Shown here piece after piece: positions 7,080-15,046 of a DNA stretch of 36,951 bases (its first letter is position 1; every line of letters starts with the position of its first letter). The notes beneath the pieces were generated by a model. It was not told the origin of the DNA and ran no database searches. It saw nothing but the letters and a program-made list of their open reading frames with translations. The translations under genes were made by a program, and so were the position numbers. The DNA is taken from contig DATANR010000127.1 in NCBI GenBank assembly GCA_036266155.1, positions 1 to 36,951 on the forward strand, given 5' to 3'. The stretch is from SIAJ01 sp036266155. GTDB taxonomy: Bacteria > Planctomycetota > Planctomycetia > Gemmatales > Gemmataceae.

Positions 7080-8273
7080 GTGAAGATTCTCGTCGCCTGG
7101 GACGACGCTGCCGAAACCGAATTGATTCAACTTTACTTGTCGCTCGGCGGCGAGAACCAGATTGAAGTCTGTAGCGACCGCGACGAACTCGTCGCGCATG
7201 CCGTGCGCAATGGGTTCGACGTCGCCCTGATGGCCCAGACGCTGCCGACTGCGGAGGCAGGATTTAACGCTTTCCTTGCATTGCGGTCTAAGGCCCCGGA
7301 CCTGCCGATCGTTCTCGGCAGCCGGGCGGAAGAGATCATTGGCCTGCCCAAGTATCTGAAACAGGGGCTCCGCTCATACATCATTCGCGACGGTCGCGGC
7401 GACTTCTTCTTCCTGCTGCTGGCGGCCATCGAATCGGCCGTCGAGGCCGAGCGCGCCCAGCGTGCCAGCCAACTCGCCGGCAAGTTGCGCGAAGAGCTGG
7501 ATGGCGTTCGCAAGCTGCAGGAAACGATCATTCCGCGCGGCATCAACTGCCAGAAGGGTTACCGTGCCGTCGCACGCTATGAGCCGTCCGAAATGACGGT
7601 GACCGGTGGCCAGCCGGTCGTAATGGCCGGCGGCGACTACTACGAAGTCTTTCCATCCGACGACAGCACGCTCGTGGCGCTGGTCGGCGACGCCTCCGGC
7701 CACGGTCTCAAGGCGTGCATGTCGATCATCACGATGCACACGCTCATCCGGATGATTTCGAGCGAGCGCTACACGGACACCGGCGCGTTTGTCAGCGATA
7801 TCAACAAGCGGCTCTGCGAAAGCACCATCGTCCAATCGGGCGGCGGCTTCATCACTCTCTTCTATGGCGCGATCGACACCATCAATCACAAGATGCACTG
7901 GACGTCGGCCGGGCACCCACCGGCACTGGTTCACGATCGGCGGAAGAACAAAGTCTACCCGGTCGGCGGCAACAACGACGGCGGTTTGCCGCTGGGGATC
8001 ACGACCGATATGGGCTACGACGTGATGACGGTGGAAATTCCCCCCGGCGCCCGCGTTCTGATCTTCTCGGATGGCTTGACCGACGCCCTGTCGCCGACCG
8101 GTCGCGACCCGAGCATCTTTGGCGTCGACGGCATTTGCAAGACGTTGCTCGCCTGCGGCGATCTCTCCCTCGAGGACACGATGGAGGCGCTGTTCCGGGA
8201 GTCGCAACAGTTCACCGAGGGTGAGGGCCGTCACGACGATACGAGCGTCGTCCTCGTCGAACGCGAAAGCTAA
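7080..8273 (+). CDS. SpoIIE/PP2C-type serine phosphatase with N-terminal degenerate receiver domain
   Basis: 397 residues from GTG 7080, which has GGAGG 6 bases upstream; the open frame extends to 6921 but without family sequence. Residues 1-120 fold like a response-regulator receiver (MKILVAWDD..., acidic pair at 8-9). The phosphoacceptor position is Ala52 in FDVALMAQTLP and the conserved lysine is replaced (SYIIRDGR), so it cannot be phosphorylated in the usual way. A coiled segment (about 115-150) leads to the PPM domain: GGDYYEV at 184-190, GDASGHG at 203-209, then SAGHPPAL, FSDGLTDA and the closing HDDTSVV, giving the metal-binding aspartates. Such proteins dephosphorylate anti-anti-sigma (STAS) proteins in partner-switching pathways; no STAS or anti-sigma kinase gene is adjacent. 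Confidence 0.9.
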   Translation: MKILVAWDDAAETELIQLYLSLGGENQIEVCSDRDELVAHAVRNGFDVALMAQTLPTAEAGFNAFLALRSKAPDLPIVLGSRAEEIIGLPKYLKQGLRSYIIRDGRGDFFFLLLAAIESAVEAERAQRASQLAGKLREELDGVRKLQETIIPRGINCQKGYRAVARYEPSEMTVTGGQPVVMAGGDYYEVFPSDDSTLVALVGDASGHGLKACMSIITMHTLIRMISSERYTDTGAFVSDINKRLCESTIVQSGGGFITLFYGAIDTINHKMHWTSAGHPPALVHDRRKNKVYPVGGNNDGGLPLGITTDMGYDVMTVEIPPGARVLIFSDGLTDALSPTGRDPSIFGVDGICKTLLACGDLSLEDTMEALFRESQQFTEGEGRHDDTSVVLVERES

Positions 8274-8290
8274 CGGGGATTGGATTCCTC

Positions 8291-8926
8291 ATGCGTGGTC
8301 CAGCAGCCCGCCGGCGCACCGATCGTTTCCCGCCGAATACGCGGCTGCCTTTGGCGTATCGGCTCGCACGGGAGCCAGTCGATACGGCGGCCAGTGACCC
8401 GCATGCACGCGATGCCAGGCTGGCACGCGTGGAGGCGGCGCTTTTTCTTGCCAACGAGCCGCTGTCGGCCCGGAAGATTGCAACGACGGCGGCCTTGACG
8501 GACACACAAGAGGCCCGCCGTCTCTTGCATCGCCTACACGGGCTGTACGACGCGGATGCGACGGCGTTCCAGGTCGAAGAGATCGCCGGCGGCTACCAAC
8601 TTCTGACGCGCCCGGTATTTCGACAGTGGTTGCTGCGCGCCCAACGCGCCGGCGGTGACGTCCGCCTGTCGCCGGCCGCTCACGAAACGCTTGCAATCGT
8701 TGCCTATCGACAACCCATCCCCCGTGCCGACGTCGAATCGGTTCGCGGCGTCGGCTGCGGCGAATTGCTGACGCAACTCATGGAAAAGGGCCTGGTCAAG
8801 ATTGTCGGGCGTCAGGAATCGCTTGGGCGTCCAGTTCTTTACGGGACGACGAAGAAGTTCCTTCAGGTATTTGGACTTGGCTCATTGAAGAACCTGCCGG
8901 GATATGAGACCAAGCGAGAGGGGTAG
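8291..8926 (+). CDS. scpB: ScpB, segregation and condensation protein B
   Basis: 211 residues. RLARVEAALFLANEPLSARKIA followed by a winged-helix repeat, LSPAAHETLAIVAYRQPI and then RADVESVRGVGCGELLTQLMEKGLVKIVGRQ with LGRPVLYGTTKKFLQVFGL are diagnostic of ScpB: two winged-helix domains that bind the ScpA kleisin in the SMC-ScpAB condensin complex acting on the nucleoid. The first 40 residues are Arg/Pro-rich and not conserved, so a shorter start is possible. The gene starts 17 bases after the phosphatase stop and may be co-transcribed with it. No scpA or smc gene is in the window. Confidence 0.9.
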   Translation: MRGPAARRRTDRFPPNTRLPLAYRLAREPVDTAASDPHARDARLARVEAALFLANEPLSARKIATTAALTDTQEARRLLHRLHGLYDADATAFQVEEIAGGYQLLTRPVFRQWLLRAQRAGGDVRLSPAAHETLAIVAYRQPIPRADVESVRGVGCGELLTQLMEKGLVKIVGRQESLGRPVLYGTTKKFLQVFGLGSLKNLPGYETKREG

Positions 8927-8936
8927 TTCACCGCTT

Positions 8937-9025
8937 GTAGGTCAGGTTTCCAACCTGACCAGAGTTGTTGGGTCAGGTTGGAAACCTGACCAGAGTTGTT
9001 GGGTCAGGTTGGAAACCTGACCTAC
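8937..9025. repeat. Three-unit array of a 21-bp near-palindrome
   Basis: Three copies of GGTCAGGTTGGAAACCTGACC or its reverse complement at 8941-8960 (inverted), 8971-8991 and 9002-9022, separated by the same 10-base spacer AGAGTTGTTG (8961-8970 and 8992-9001). Each unit is itself palindromic (9-bp arms, 3-base centre). The array begins GTAGGTCAGG and ends CCTGACCTAC, so its two ends form a perfect 24-bp terminal inverted repeat. The stop codon of the glycosidase gene is inside the last unit's flank. Confidence 0.9.
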
Positions 9026-9957
9026 CTGCGCAACACACGCACCCCCAGACAATTCGCCACTGGTCGTTCGACCCCCGGCGGGTGCCGGCCGTGGATGGGG
9101 CAATTGAGCACGCGGACTTCGCCATTGATGCGGGCTACGAGAGTCGACGAACCGCCGCCGTCGAGGGCAAGCGCGTCCGAGGCGCCGAACTCTTGCAGCA
9201 ACGCCGCCAGCTCACGAAACGTGACCCCTTCGCCATAGCGTGGTTGCCGGCCATCGATAACGAGCCACAACATGCGCGTGCCGGTGCGGTCGATGCCGAC
9301 GGCCGTGCGCGGATTGAGTTCGCCGGCATCCAATGATTCGACGATTTGGCCTTCCTTCAACAACACAGGCTGGCCCGAGGCGCCATTCCAAACGAAGAAC
9401 TTGTCCGGCCCAACAACGGCACGGTTGTCGACGCCAATTGCGAACATTGTGTAGCCGGGCTCCGGGCTGGAGTACCAGCGGCCGTTGCTGACACACAGGC
9501 CCGTCGTGTTCACGGGCTGGCCGCGATGGGGATAGTAATCGATCGGGCTCTCCGCGCGAAAAGGATAGAAATAGCTCGCATTGATCGCGACTTGCACGTC
9601 AAACTCGCGAACGAACTGACTGGTCGTCCGTGCCGGCAAGTCGAAGCCGCCCGTCGGTTCCGGCGGCGTGACGACAAACTCCAGGCCCGGCGTCGTGAGA
9701 TCGATTTCGACGCGATGCAAGACCATCGGCCGCGGGACCAAGCGCGATTCGCGGAAATAGCGAATGCTGGGAGCAAGTTCGCGGTCCAGTGTCGACGGTT
9801 GCGGCCGATGAGCGTACCACAGCCAATAGCCAGCAAAAGCGGCGAGCAGAATCGTGGGCAATGGCAGCAGGTCGACAGCAACGCGTTGGCGGCGAAAGCG
9901 GAAGCAAAGGTAGACGCCGACAAGAGCTGGCAGAACGAACAGGTCGGTCAGGACCAC
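9022..9957 (-). CDS. Membrane-anchored phosphodiester glycosidase (NAGPA/DUF2233 family)
   Basis: 311 residues from GTG 9957, preceded by GAGGGAG about 8 bases upstream. Two N-terminal membrane helices (about 3-20 and 29-47) anchor an outside domain. The domain has VAINASYFYP (about 123-132), NPRTAVGIDRTG (215-226) and LDGGGSSTLVA (265-275), the signature elements of the exopolysaccharide phosphodiester glycosidase/NAGPA fold, which hydrolyses sugar phosphodiesters such as GlcNAc-1-phosphodiester caps. The real substrate here, perhaps a cell-surface glycan, is unknown. Its TAG stop lies in the repeat array shared with the end of scpB; the two genes converge. Confidence 0.85.
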   Translation of the reverse strand: MVLTDLFVLPALVGVYLCFRFRRQRVAVDLLPLPTILLAAFAGYWLWYAHRPQPSTLDRELAPSIRYFRESRLVPRPMVLHRVEIDLTTPGLEFVVTPPEPTGGFDLPARTTSQFVREFDVQVAINASYFYPFRAESPIDYYPHRGQPVNTTGLCVSNGRWYSSPEPGYTMFAIGVDNRAVVGPDKFFVWNGASGQPVLLKEGQIVESLDAGELNPRTAVGIDRTGTRMLWLVIDGRQPRYGEGVTFRELAALLQEFGASDALALDGGGSSTLVARINGEVRVLNCPIHGRHPPGVERPVANCLGVRVLRR

Positions 9958-10028
9958 GAAGAGGCTCCCTCGGCGGACGGGGAAATGATAGGGCGGTCGC
10001 GCCGGCCCGCGACCGATACACCAGTCCC

Positions 10029-10814
10029 ATGAACCCCGTTGATGCGAAATTCGCTCAGTTGCATGCCGAGAAGCGTAAGGCCTTCATCCCGTTCCTCACG
10101 GCCGGCGATCCGGATATTGCCACGACCGCAAGTCTTTTGACGCAAGTCGCCGCCGCCGGCGCCGACCTGATTGAAGTTGGCTTCCCCTTCTCTGATCCCA
10201 TTGCCGACGGGCCGGTGATTCAGGCGTCGTACACGCGGGCACTGGACCGAGGACTGACGATCGCGAGTGTCTTCGACGCGATTAGTACGGCGACAACCAC
10301 GAAGGGTTTTACAACTCCCCTGCTGGGAATGGTGTCATATTCGCTTGTGTTTCGCCGGGGGCCGGAAGCCTTTGTTGCCGAAGCTCGCCGAGCGGGCCTC
10401 AGCGGCTTGATCGTTCCCGATCTCGTCGTCGACGAGGCGGACGAGTTCGCCGCGATCTGCCGGCATGCGGACTGCAAGCTCGTGCTCATGGTGACGCCGA
10501 CGACCACGCCGGATCGTGCCGCCAGGATCGTCAAGCTGTGCACGGGCTTCGTCTATTGCGTCAGCGTCGTCGGCATCACCGGAGAACGCGACAAGCTGCC
10601 CGCCGAGCTGACCGATCAGCTCGCCCGCTTGCGGACGATGACTGGCCTGCCCTTGTGCGTGGGCTTCGGCGTCAGTCGGCCGGAGCACGTTCGGCACCTG
10701 AAGGGGATCGCCGACGGCGTGATCGTCGGCAGCGCCCTGGTCAAGAAACTGGAACAGGGCGGACCGGCGGCCGTCGTCGAGTTGGTCCGCGAGTTGTCGG
10801 CCGCTCTCCGTTGA
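10029..10814 (+). CDS. trpA: Tryptophan synthase alpha chain
   Basis: 261 residues from ATG 10029; the frame is open further upstream to 9789 but that part overlaps the divergent glycosidase gene and its promoter. FIPFLTAGDPD, then DLIEVGFPFSDPIADGP with catalytic Glu49 and Asp60 at the same numbers as in the Salmonella enzyme, GLIVPDLVVDEADEF, and VGFGVSRPEHV with GVIVGSALV (phosphate-binding) identify it. It splits indole-3-glycerol phosphate into indole and glyceraldehyde 3-phosphate; indole passes to TrpB. No trpB or other trp gene is in the window, so the pathway genes are dispersed. It is followed after 15 bases by a transporter lipoprotein gene. Confidence 0.96.
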   Translation: MNPVDAKFAQLHAEKRKAFIPFLTAGDPDIATTASLLTQVAAAGADLIEVGFPFSDPIADGPVIQASYTRALDRGLTIASVFDAISTATTTKGFTTPLLGMVSYSLVFRRGPEAFVAEARRAGLSGLIVPDLVVDEADEFAAICRHADCKLVLMVTPTTTPDRAARIVKLCTGFVYCVSVVGITGERDKLPAELTDQLARLRTMTGLPLCVGFGVSRPEHVRHLKGIADGVIVGSALVKKLEQGGPAAVVELVRELSAALR

Positions 10815-10829
10815 TCCGAGTACATTGGT

Positions 10830-11870
10830 ATGCGTTTATCCATTCTGTTCACGGCGATTGCGCTATCCGGCTGTAATCGGTCGGATGCCGACAAACCGAT
10901 TGAGATCGGTCAGATCTTTGCTGAGCGCGACGAAGACTCAATCCGGGCGTTGGATCTGGCGGTTGAGGAGGTCAACGCCGACCCCGCCAAGTTGCCGCTT
11001 GGTCGCCGGCTCGTTGTCCGTCATGCTCCAGCGGGAAACAAACCCCAGGAGGCCGGAGCCCAGGCCACTCGTCTCATCGCCTTGAACAAAGTGCGGTTCC
11101 TCGTTGGCGGCGACAACGCGGATCAAGCGAGTCGGATCGGTGAGGCGCTAACGGGCGACTCCGCGCTCTGCATCAGCACGTCCGATTGGCCTGGCATATC
11201 GCCCGCTCCCAATCTGTTCACCGTTGGCATCGCACCGTCGGAGCGCGGCCGTGCACTCGCGAAGATTGTCCTCGAAAAGAAGCCGGCCACGGTCGTCATC
11301 GTCCGCGATCGAGCGGCACAGTCGGCCAACCTCGCAGCCGACCAATTCGGCGCCGAATGTAAATCGGCCGGCGTCCGCGTGATTGATGCCGAGATTTCAC
11401 CGACGCGGCCCACTGCCGAAGTTGTCTTTTTCGCCTGTTCGGCGCGCCAAGCTTTGGCGACCCGTCATGTCGAAGAGAAAGTGTGCGTCTTCGGCGGCAA
11501 CGATATAGACGCTTTGCTAAATGCCGGCGCTTCGGGCGACGGATTTCTGATCGCCTCGGTAATCCATCCCGTCGGCGATGATTTCGAATTGCGCTTCCTT
11601 GAGAAGTATGGCAAGTCGCCGACAATCAGCGCGGCCTTGACCCACGACGCTGTCGTCGTCTGGCACACGGCAATCCAACGAGCAAACAGCCTTGAACCCG
11701 GACCTCTGCGCGAACATTTGCTGAGCAACAACCCCTTCGAACTCGGCGCGGGCACGCTTGTATTTGCGGCCGACCACACTGCCCGCCGCAACGTCTCGGT
11801 CGGACGAGTCGCGGATGGAAAACTGAAAGACATCAAGAAGATGAATCCCGTTCCAGTCAACTCGCCATGA
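10830..11870 (+). CDS. ABC-type substrate-binding lipoprotein (Peripla_BP_6, branched-chain amino-acid type)
   Basis: 346 residues. Short lipoprotein signal with lipobox LSGC (Cys15). KPIEIGQIFAERDEDSIRALDLAVEEVNAD is the standard opening of type I periplasmic binding proteins of the LivJ/Peripla_BP_6 family, followed by RFLVGGDNADQ, STSDWPG and, towards the end, ALTHDAVVVWHTAI. It would bind a small ligand outside the membrane, or act as a sensor subunit. No Liv-type permease or ATPase is nearby; instead it sits 15 bases after trpA and about 100 bases before pstS. Ligand unknown. The ending DIKKMNPVPVNSP looks native. Confidence 0.8.
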   Translation: MRLSILFTAIALSGCNRSDADKPIEIGQIFAERDEDSIRALDLAVEEVNADPAKLPLGRRLVVRHAPAGNKPQEAGAQATRLIALNKVRFLVGGDNADQASRIGEALTGDSALCISTSDWPGISPAPNLFTVGIAPSERGRALAKIVLEKKPATVVIVRDRAAQSANLAADQFGAECKSAGVRVIDAEISPTRPTAEVVFFACSARQALATRHVEEKVCVFGGNDIDALLNAGASGDGFLIASVIHPVGDDFELRFLEKYGKSPTISAALTHDAVVVWHTAIQRANSLEPGPLREHLLSNNPFELGAGTLVFAADHTARRNVSVGRVADGKLKDIKKMNPVPVNSP

Positions 11871-11971
11871 CGCGCCGGCCTTCACGGAACCTTCACGAAA
11901 TCTACATGGTTACGACCCCTCCAAAAACTAGCGTAACGGAGCACATACCCTCTGTTCGTTGGAGTGTCGTC

Positions 11972-13048
11972 ATGCGCCACATACTCGCCGGATCGACGGT
12001 GTTTCTTTCTGTCGGGGTCGCTTCATTGCTGGCGTTCGGCTGCAACAGCAAAGACGGCGGCGGCACCGTTCGACTCAGCGGCGGCGGCGCGACCTTCGTC
12101 GACCCGATCATGCAAAAGTGGTCGGCAGAGTACAAAACTGCGAAGGGCGTTGAGATCGACTACTCGAAGTCTGGGTCTTCGGATGGCATCAAGAAGATGA
12201 CCGAGAAGGAACTCGACTTTGGCTGCTCCGACGCGCCGATGAAGAAGGAGCAAATCGAAACCGCCAAGGGCAAGGGTGGCGACGTTGTCCACGTCCCGGT
12301 CATCGCGGGCGGCGTGGCGATCATTTACAACGTGCCGGGCGTGGCTGATTTGAAGTTGAGTGGTCCCGTTGTCGCCGAGATTTATCTGGGCTGGATCAAG
12401 AAGTGGAACGACGACGCGATTGCCAAGCTCAACGCGGGCGTCACGTTGCCCGACCTAGCGATCGTGCCGGTTTATCGTGCGGAGGGCAGCGGTACGTCGA
12501 ACATCTTCACCGAGTATCTCTCCAAAGTGCATTCGGAGTTCAAAACGAAAATCGGCCTCAGCACTTCGCCCAAGTGGCCGGAGATTGGCACCGGTCAAAA
12601 GGGCAGCGATGGCGTCGCCAACCACGTCAAGGGCAACGCCGGCTGCATCGGCTACGCGGAAGTGTCGTACGCCAAGTCGAACAACATTGCGGTCGCGGCG
12701 ATCCAGAACGCCAAGGGCGCCTTCGCCAAGCCGGATGCGGAATCGGTGACGGCCGCGGCCGAATGGGCTCTGGCGCAGAAGCAGGGCGCGGAACCCTATT
12801 CACTGCACGAATTGACCTATTCGCTGACGAATGCGGAGAGCGGCAAGGCATACCCCATCTGCGGATTCAGTTATGCGGTGCTGTACAAGAAGGAGCCGAC
12901 CAACAAGGGCAAGGCGCTCGTCGAGTTTCTGAAGTGGGTGACGACGGATGGCCAGAAGTTCGCCGTCGATCTGCATTATGCGCCGTTGCCCGCGGAATTG
13001 GGGAAGAAGGTCGCAGAACGATTGAACCAGATTGAGTTCGCGGATTGA
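11972..13048 (+). CDS. pstS: PstS, phosphate ABC transporter substrate-binding lipoprotein
   Basis: 358 residues from ATG 11972 (GGAG 9 bases upstream); a frame open from 11867 overlaps the previous stop and carries no signal peptide. Signal ends in a lipobox LLAFGC (Cys24). LSGGGATFVDPIMQKWSAEY, then SKSGSSDGIKKM, FGCSDAPM, PVIAGGVAIIYNVPG, VPVYRAEGSGTSNIFTEYL and GYAEVSYAKSN are the ordered PstS motifs that form the phosphate pocket (the SG(S/T) and RxxxSGT signatures). It delivers inorganic phosphate to the Pst permease, encoded just downstream. I saw no clear Pho box upstream. Confidence 0.94.
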   Translation: MRHILAGSTVFLSVGVASLLAFGCNSKDGGGTVRLSGGGATFVDPIMQKWSAEYKTAKGVEIDYSKSGSSDGIKKMTEKELDFGCSDAPMKKEQIETAKGKGGDVVHVPVIAGGVAIIYNVPGVADLKLSGPVVAEIYLGWIKKWNDDAIAKLNAGVTLPDLAIVPVYRAEGSGTSNIFTEYLSKVHSEFKTKIGLSTSPKWPEIGTGQKGSDGVANHVKGNAGCIGYAEVSYAKSNNIAVAAIQNAKGAFAKPDAESVTAAAEWALAQKQGAEPYSLHELTYSLTNAESGKAYPICGFSYAVLYKKEPTNKGKALVEFLKWVTTDGQKFAVDLHYAPLPAELGKKVAERLNQIEFAD

Positions 13049-13066
13049 GTCGCGGATTCAATGGAA

Positions 13067-13114
13067 CCCGAAGCGCAAGCGAGGTTTTCGTTTTTCCCTC
13101 GCTTGCGCTTCGGG
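13067..13114. repeat. 18-bp perfect hairpin between pstS and the permease gene
   Basis: CCCGAAGCGCAAGCGAGG (13067-13084) is exactly complementary to 13097-13114, with a 12-base T-rich loop. It begins 18 bases after the pstS stop. There is no U-tract behind it on the plus strand. It may partly end or protect the pstS transcript, giving more binding protein than permease, or be a dispersed REP-like repeat; sequence of this kind recurs in planctomycete genomes as far as I recall. Confidence 0.8.
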
Positions 13115-13171
13115 CTCCGCAAATTTGGACACGCCGTTCTTAGATCGATCTTGAACTGACAGAGAGACTGC

Positions 13172-15046
13172 GTGTCAACCGCCGCCGCAACCATACCCGC
13201 CCCGTCCGGCCTTCAAGGTAAACTCTCGCGCGCCGCCGACTTCCTATTCGGTATTGCCTGTCGCGCCTCCGGCTTGCTGATGATCGCAATCGTGCTCGCG
13301 CTGGTGGCGCTCCTGACCTATCAGGCGTGGCCGGTGTTGAGTCGAGCGGGTCACTACGAAGTCTTTACCAGCAGTAATTGGGACCCCGAAGGCAAAACTG
13401 CCGGCCACCCCGTCTTCGGCATGTGGGTCTTTGTCTATGGCACGCTCGCGACATCGGCGATTGCGATGCTCTTGGCCGTGCCACTCGGCATCGGGACTGC
13501 CGCGTTCCTCTCTGAAATCGCGCCCGGCTGGGCCCGGCGGACCTTCTCCTTTCTAACCGAGCTGTTGGCCGCGATTCCAAGCGTCGTCTTCGGGTTTTGG
13601 GGCCTCTTCTTCGTGGCCCCCATGGTCGACTGGGTGTTTCGCCACCTGGGAATCGATAGCCCCGCCAGCGGCCAGGGCATCGTGTCAGCCGGGCTGATCC
13701 TGGCCCTCATGGTGTTGCCGTACATCACGGCTATCAGCTTTGATGTCTGCCGGGCCGTGCCAAGTGCGCAACGACAAGGGGCCCTTGCTCTGGGCGCGAC
13801 ACGCTGGCAGATGATCCGCAGCGTCGTGCTGCCCTATGCGCGTCCAGGTATCCTCGCCGCGAGCTTTCTTGCACTTGGCCGTGCTCTCGGCGAGACAATG
13901 GCCGTCACGATGCTGATCGGCAACGTCCGCTATTTGAACTTCTCATTGGCCGCGCGCGGCGATTCAATCGCGAGCATCATCGCGGGTCAACTCCACGAAG
14001 CCGACGACCGCACGCGGGCCGCGCTGATCGCATTCGGCCTGATTCTCTTCTTGATCACGGCAGTGACCAACGTCGCCGGCCGGTATTTCATTGGCCTGGC
14101 GGGCAGGTCGCGTGGGCGAAAGCGGATGTTGGCGACTCCACCCGAGCCACCGCCACAGCCGGCCGCCGAGTTCTTGGACACACAACAGCGAAGTGCCGAA
14201 CGCCGTAACCGCGGCATGACCTGGGTGCTCGTGCTTTGTCAGGGACTTACTGTCGTTCCACTCTTCCTGATCCTCGGCTACATCCTCTATCGTGGGACGC
14301 CGCAGGTCGATGCCAACTTGTTTACCCAGCGCCCGGTGCCACCGGGCCAGGAGGGTGGCGGGCTTGGTCACGCGATGGCCGGCAGCCTGATTGTCGTTGC
14401 ATTATCGTCCGTGTTCGCCGTGCCGATCGGCATCATGGCCGCGGTCTTCTTGAGCGAATTCCGCACCAGCCGACTGGCAAAGCCAATTCGGTTCATGACG
14501 GAATTGTTGGGTGGCGTACCGTCGATCGTGATCGGCGTGTTTGCGTATTCCGTCGTCATCTATCCGCCGTGGGCCGCGCACTCACATGGATTCTCGGCGT
14601 GGGCGGCGACGTTTGCACTGGGGGTGATGATGCTCCCGGTCGTCGTGCGCGCGACCGAAGAGTCGCTGCGTCTCGTGCCAGATTCACTCCGACAAGCGAG
14701 CTACGCACTCGGCGCGACGCAGGCCCAGACGGTGCTCCGGGTGCTGTTACCCGCTGCACTCCCGGCGATCACGACCGGGGTGTTGCTCGCAATGGGTCGA
14801 ATTGCCGGCGAGACGGCGCCACTCCTCTTAACGGCGCGCGGCTCGAATTTCTGGCCGGCGTCGCTGAACGAGAAAGTCGCGACGTTGCCGTATTACATCT
14901 ACCAGTACTCGCAGAGTTCGTACGCCACGGAACAACGCCTCGCCTGGGGCGGCGCCGTCGTGCTGCTCGTCTTCGTGGTCTTGCTGAACGTCGGCATCCG
15001 CGTATTGGCCGGGCGACGCGTCGTGTCGGCCGCGCGAGCGGATTAG
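13172..15046 (+). CDS. Fused phosphate ABC transporter permease, PstC-PstA in one chain
   Basis: 624 residues from GTG 13172, about twice the size of one Pst permease. The N-half (to about 310) reads as PstC: a helix at 33-52, TLATSAIAMLLAVPLGIGTAAFLSE (about 91-115), LLAAIPSVVFGFWGLF, and the EAA loop RQGALALGATRWQMIRSVVLP (201-221). A hydrophilic Pro/Arg linker (about 312-348) follows. The C-half reads as PstA: SLIVVALSSVFAVPIGIMAAVFLSE, LLGGVPSIVIGVFAY and a second EAA loop RQASYALGATQAQTVLRVLLP (507-527), then GRIAGETAPLL. Two EAA loops in one frame show that it is a genuine fusion. The ATPase gene pstB does not follow; the next gene, a P450, is on the other strand and overlaps the end by 4 bases. 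Confidence 0.93.
   Translation: MSTAAATIPAPSGLQGKLSRAADFLFGIACRASGLLMIAIVLALVALLTYQAWPVLSRAGHYEVFTSSNWDPEGKTAGHPVFGMWVFVYGTLATSAIAMLLAVPLGIGTAAFLSEIAPGWARRTFSFLTELLAAIPSVVFGFWGLFFVAPMVDWVFRHLGIDSPASGQGIVSAGLILALMVLPYITAISFDVCRAVPSAQRQGALALGATRWQMIRSVVLPYARPGILAASFLALGRALGETMAVTMLIGNVRYLNFSLAARGDSIASIIAGQLHEADDRTRAALIAFGLILFLITAVTNVAGRYFIGLAGRSRGRKRMLATPPEPPPQPAAEFLDTQQRSAERRNRGMTWVLVLCQGLTVVPLFLILGYILYRGTPQVDANLFTQRPVPPGQEGGGLGHAMAGSLIVVALSSVFAVPIGIMAAVFLSEFRTSRLAKPIRFMTELLGGVPSIVIGVFAYSVVIYPPWAAHSHGFSAWAATFALGVMMLPVVVRATEESLRLVPDSLRQASYALGATQAQTVLRVLLPAALPAITTGVLLAMGRIAGETAPLLLTARGSNFWPASLNEKVATLPYYIYQYSQSSYATEQRLAWGGAVVLLVFVVLLNVGIRVLAGRRVVSAARAD

Noticed and set aside
8937..9025. CRISPR-like spacing of three repeats
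   Set aside because: Repeats are palindromic, one is inverted, spacers are only 10 bases and identical; no cas genes nearby.
11871..11971. Pho box in front of pstS
   Set aside because: I looked for CTGTCAT-type direct repeats and found none; planctomycete phosphate control sites may differ, but nothing can be claimed.
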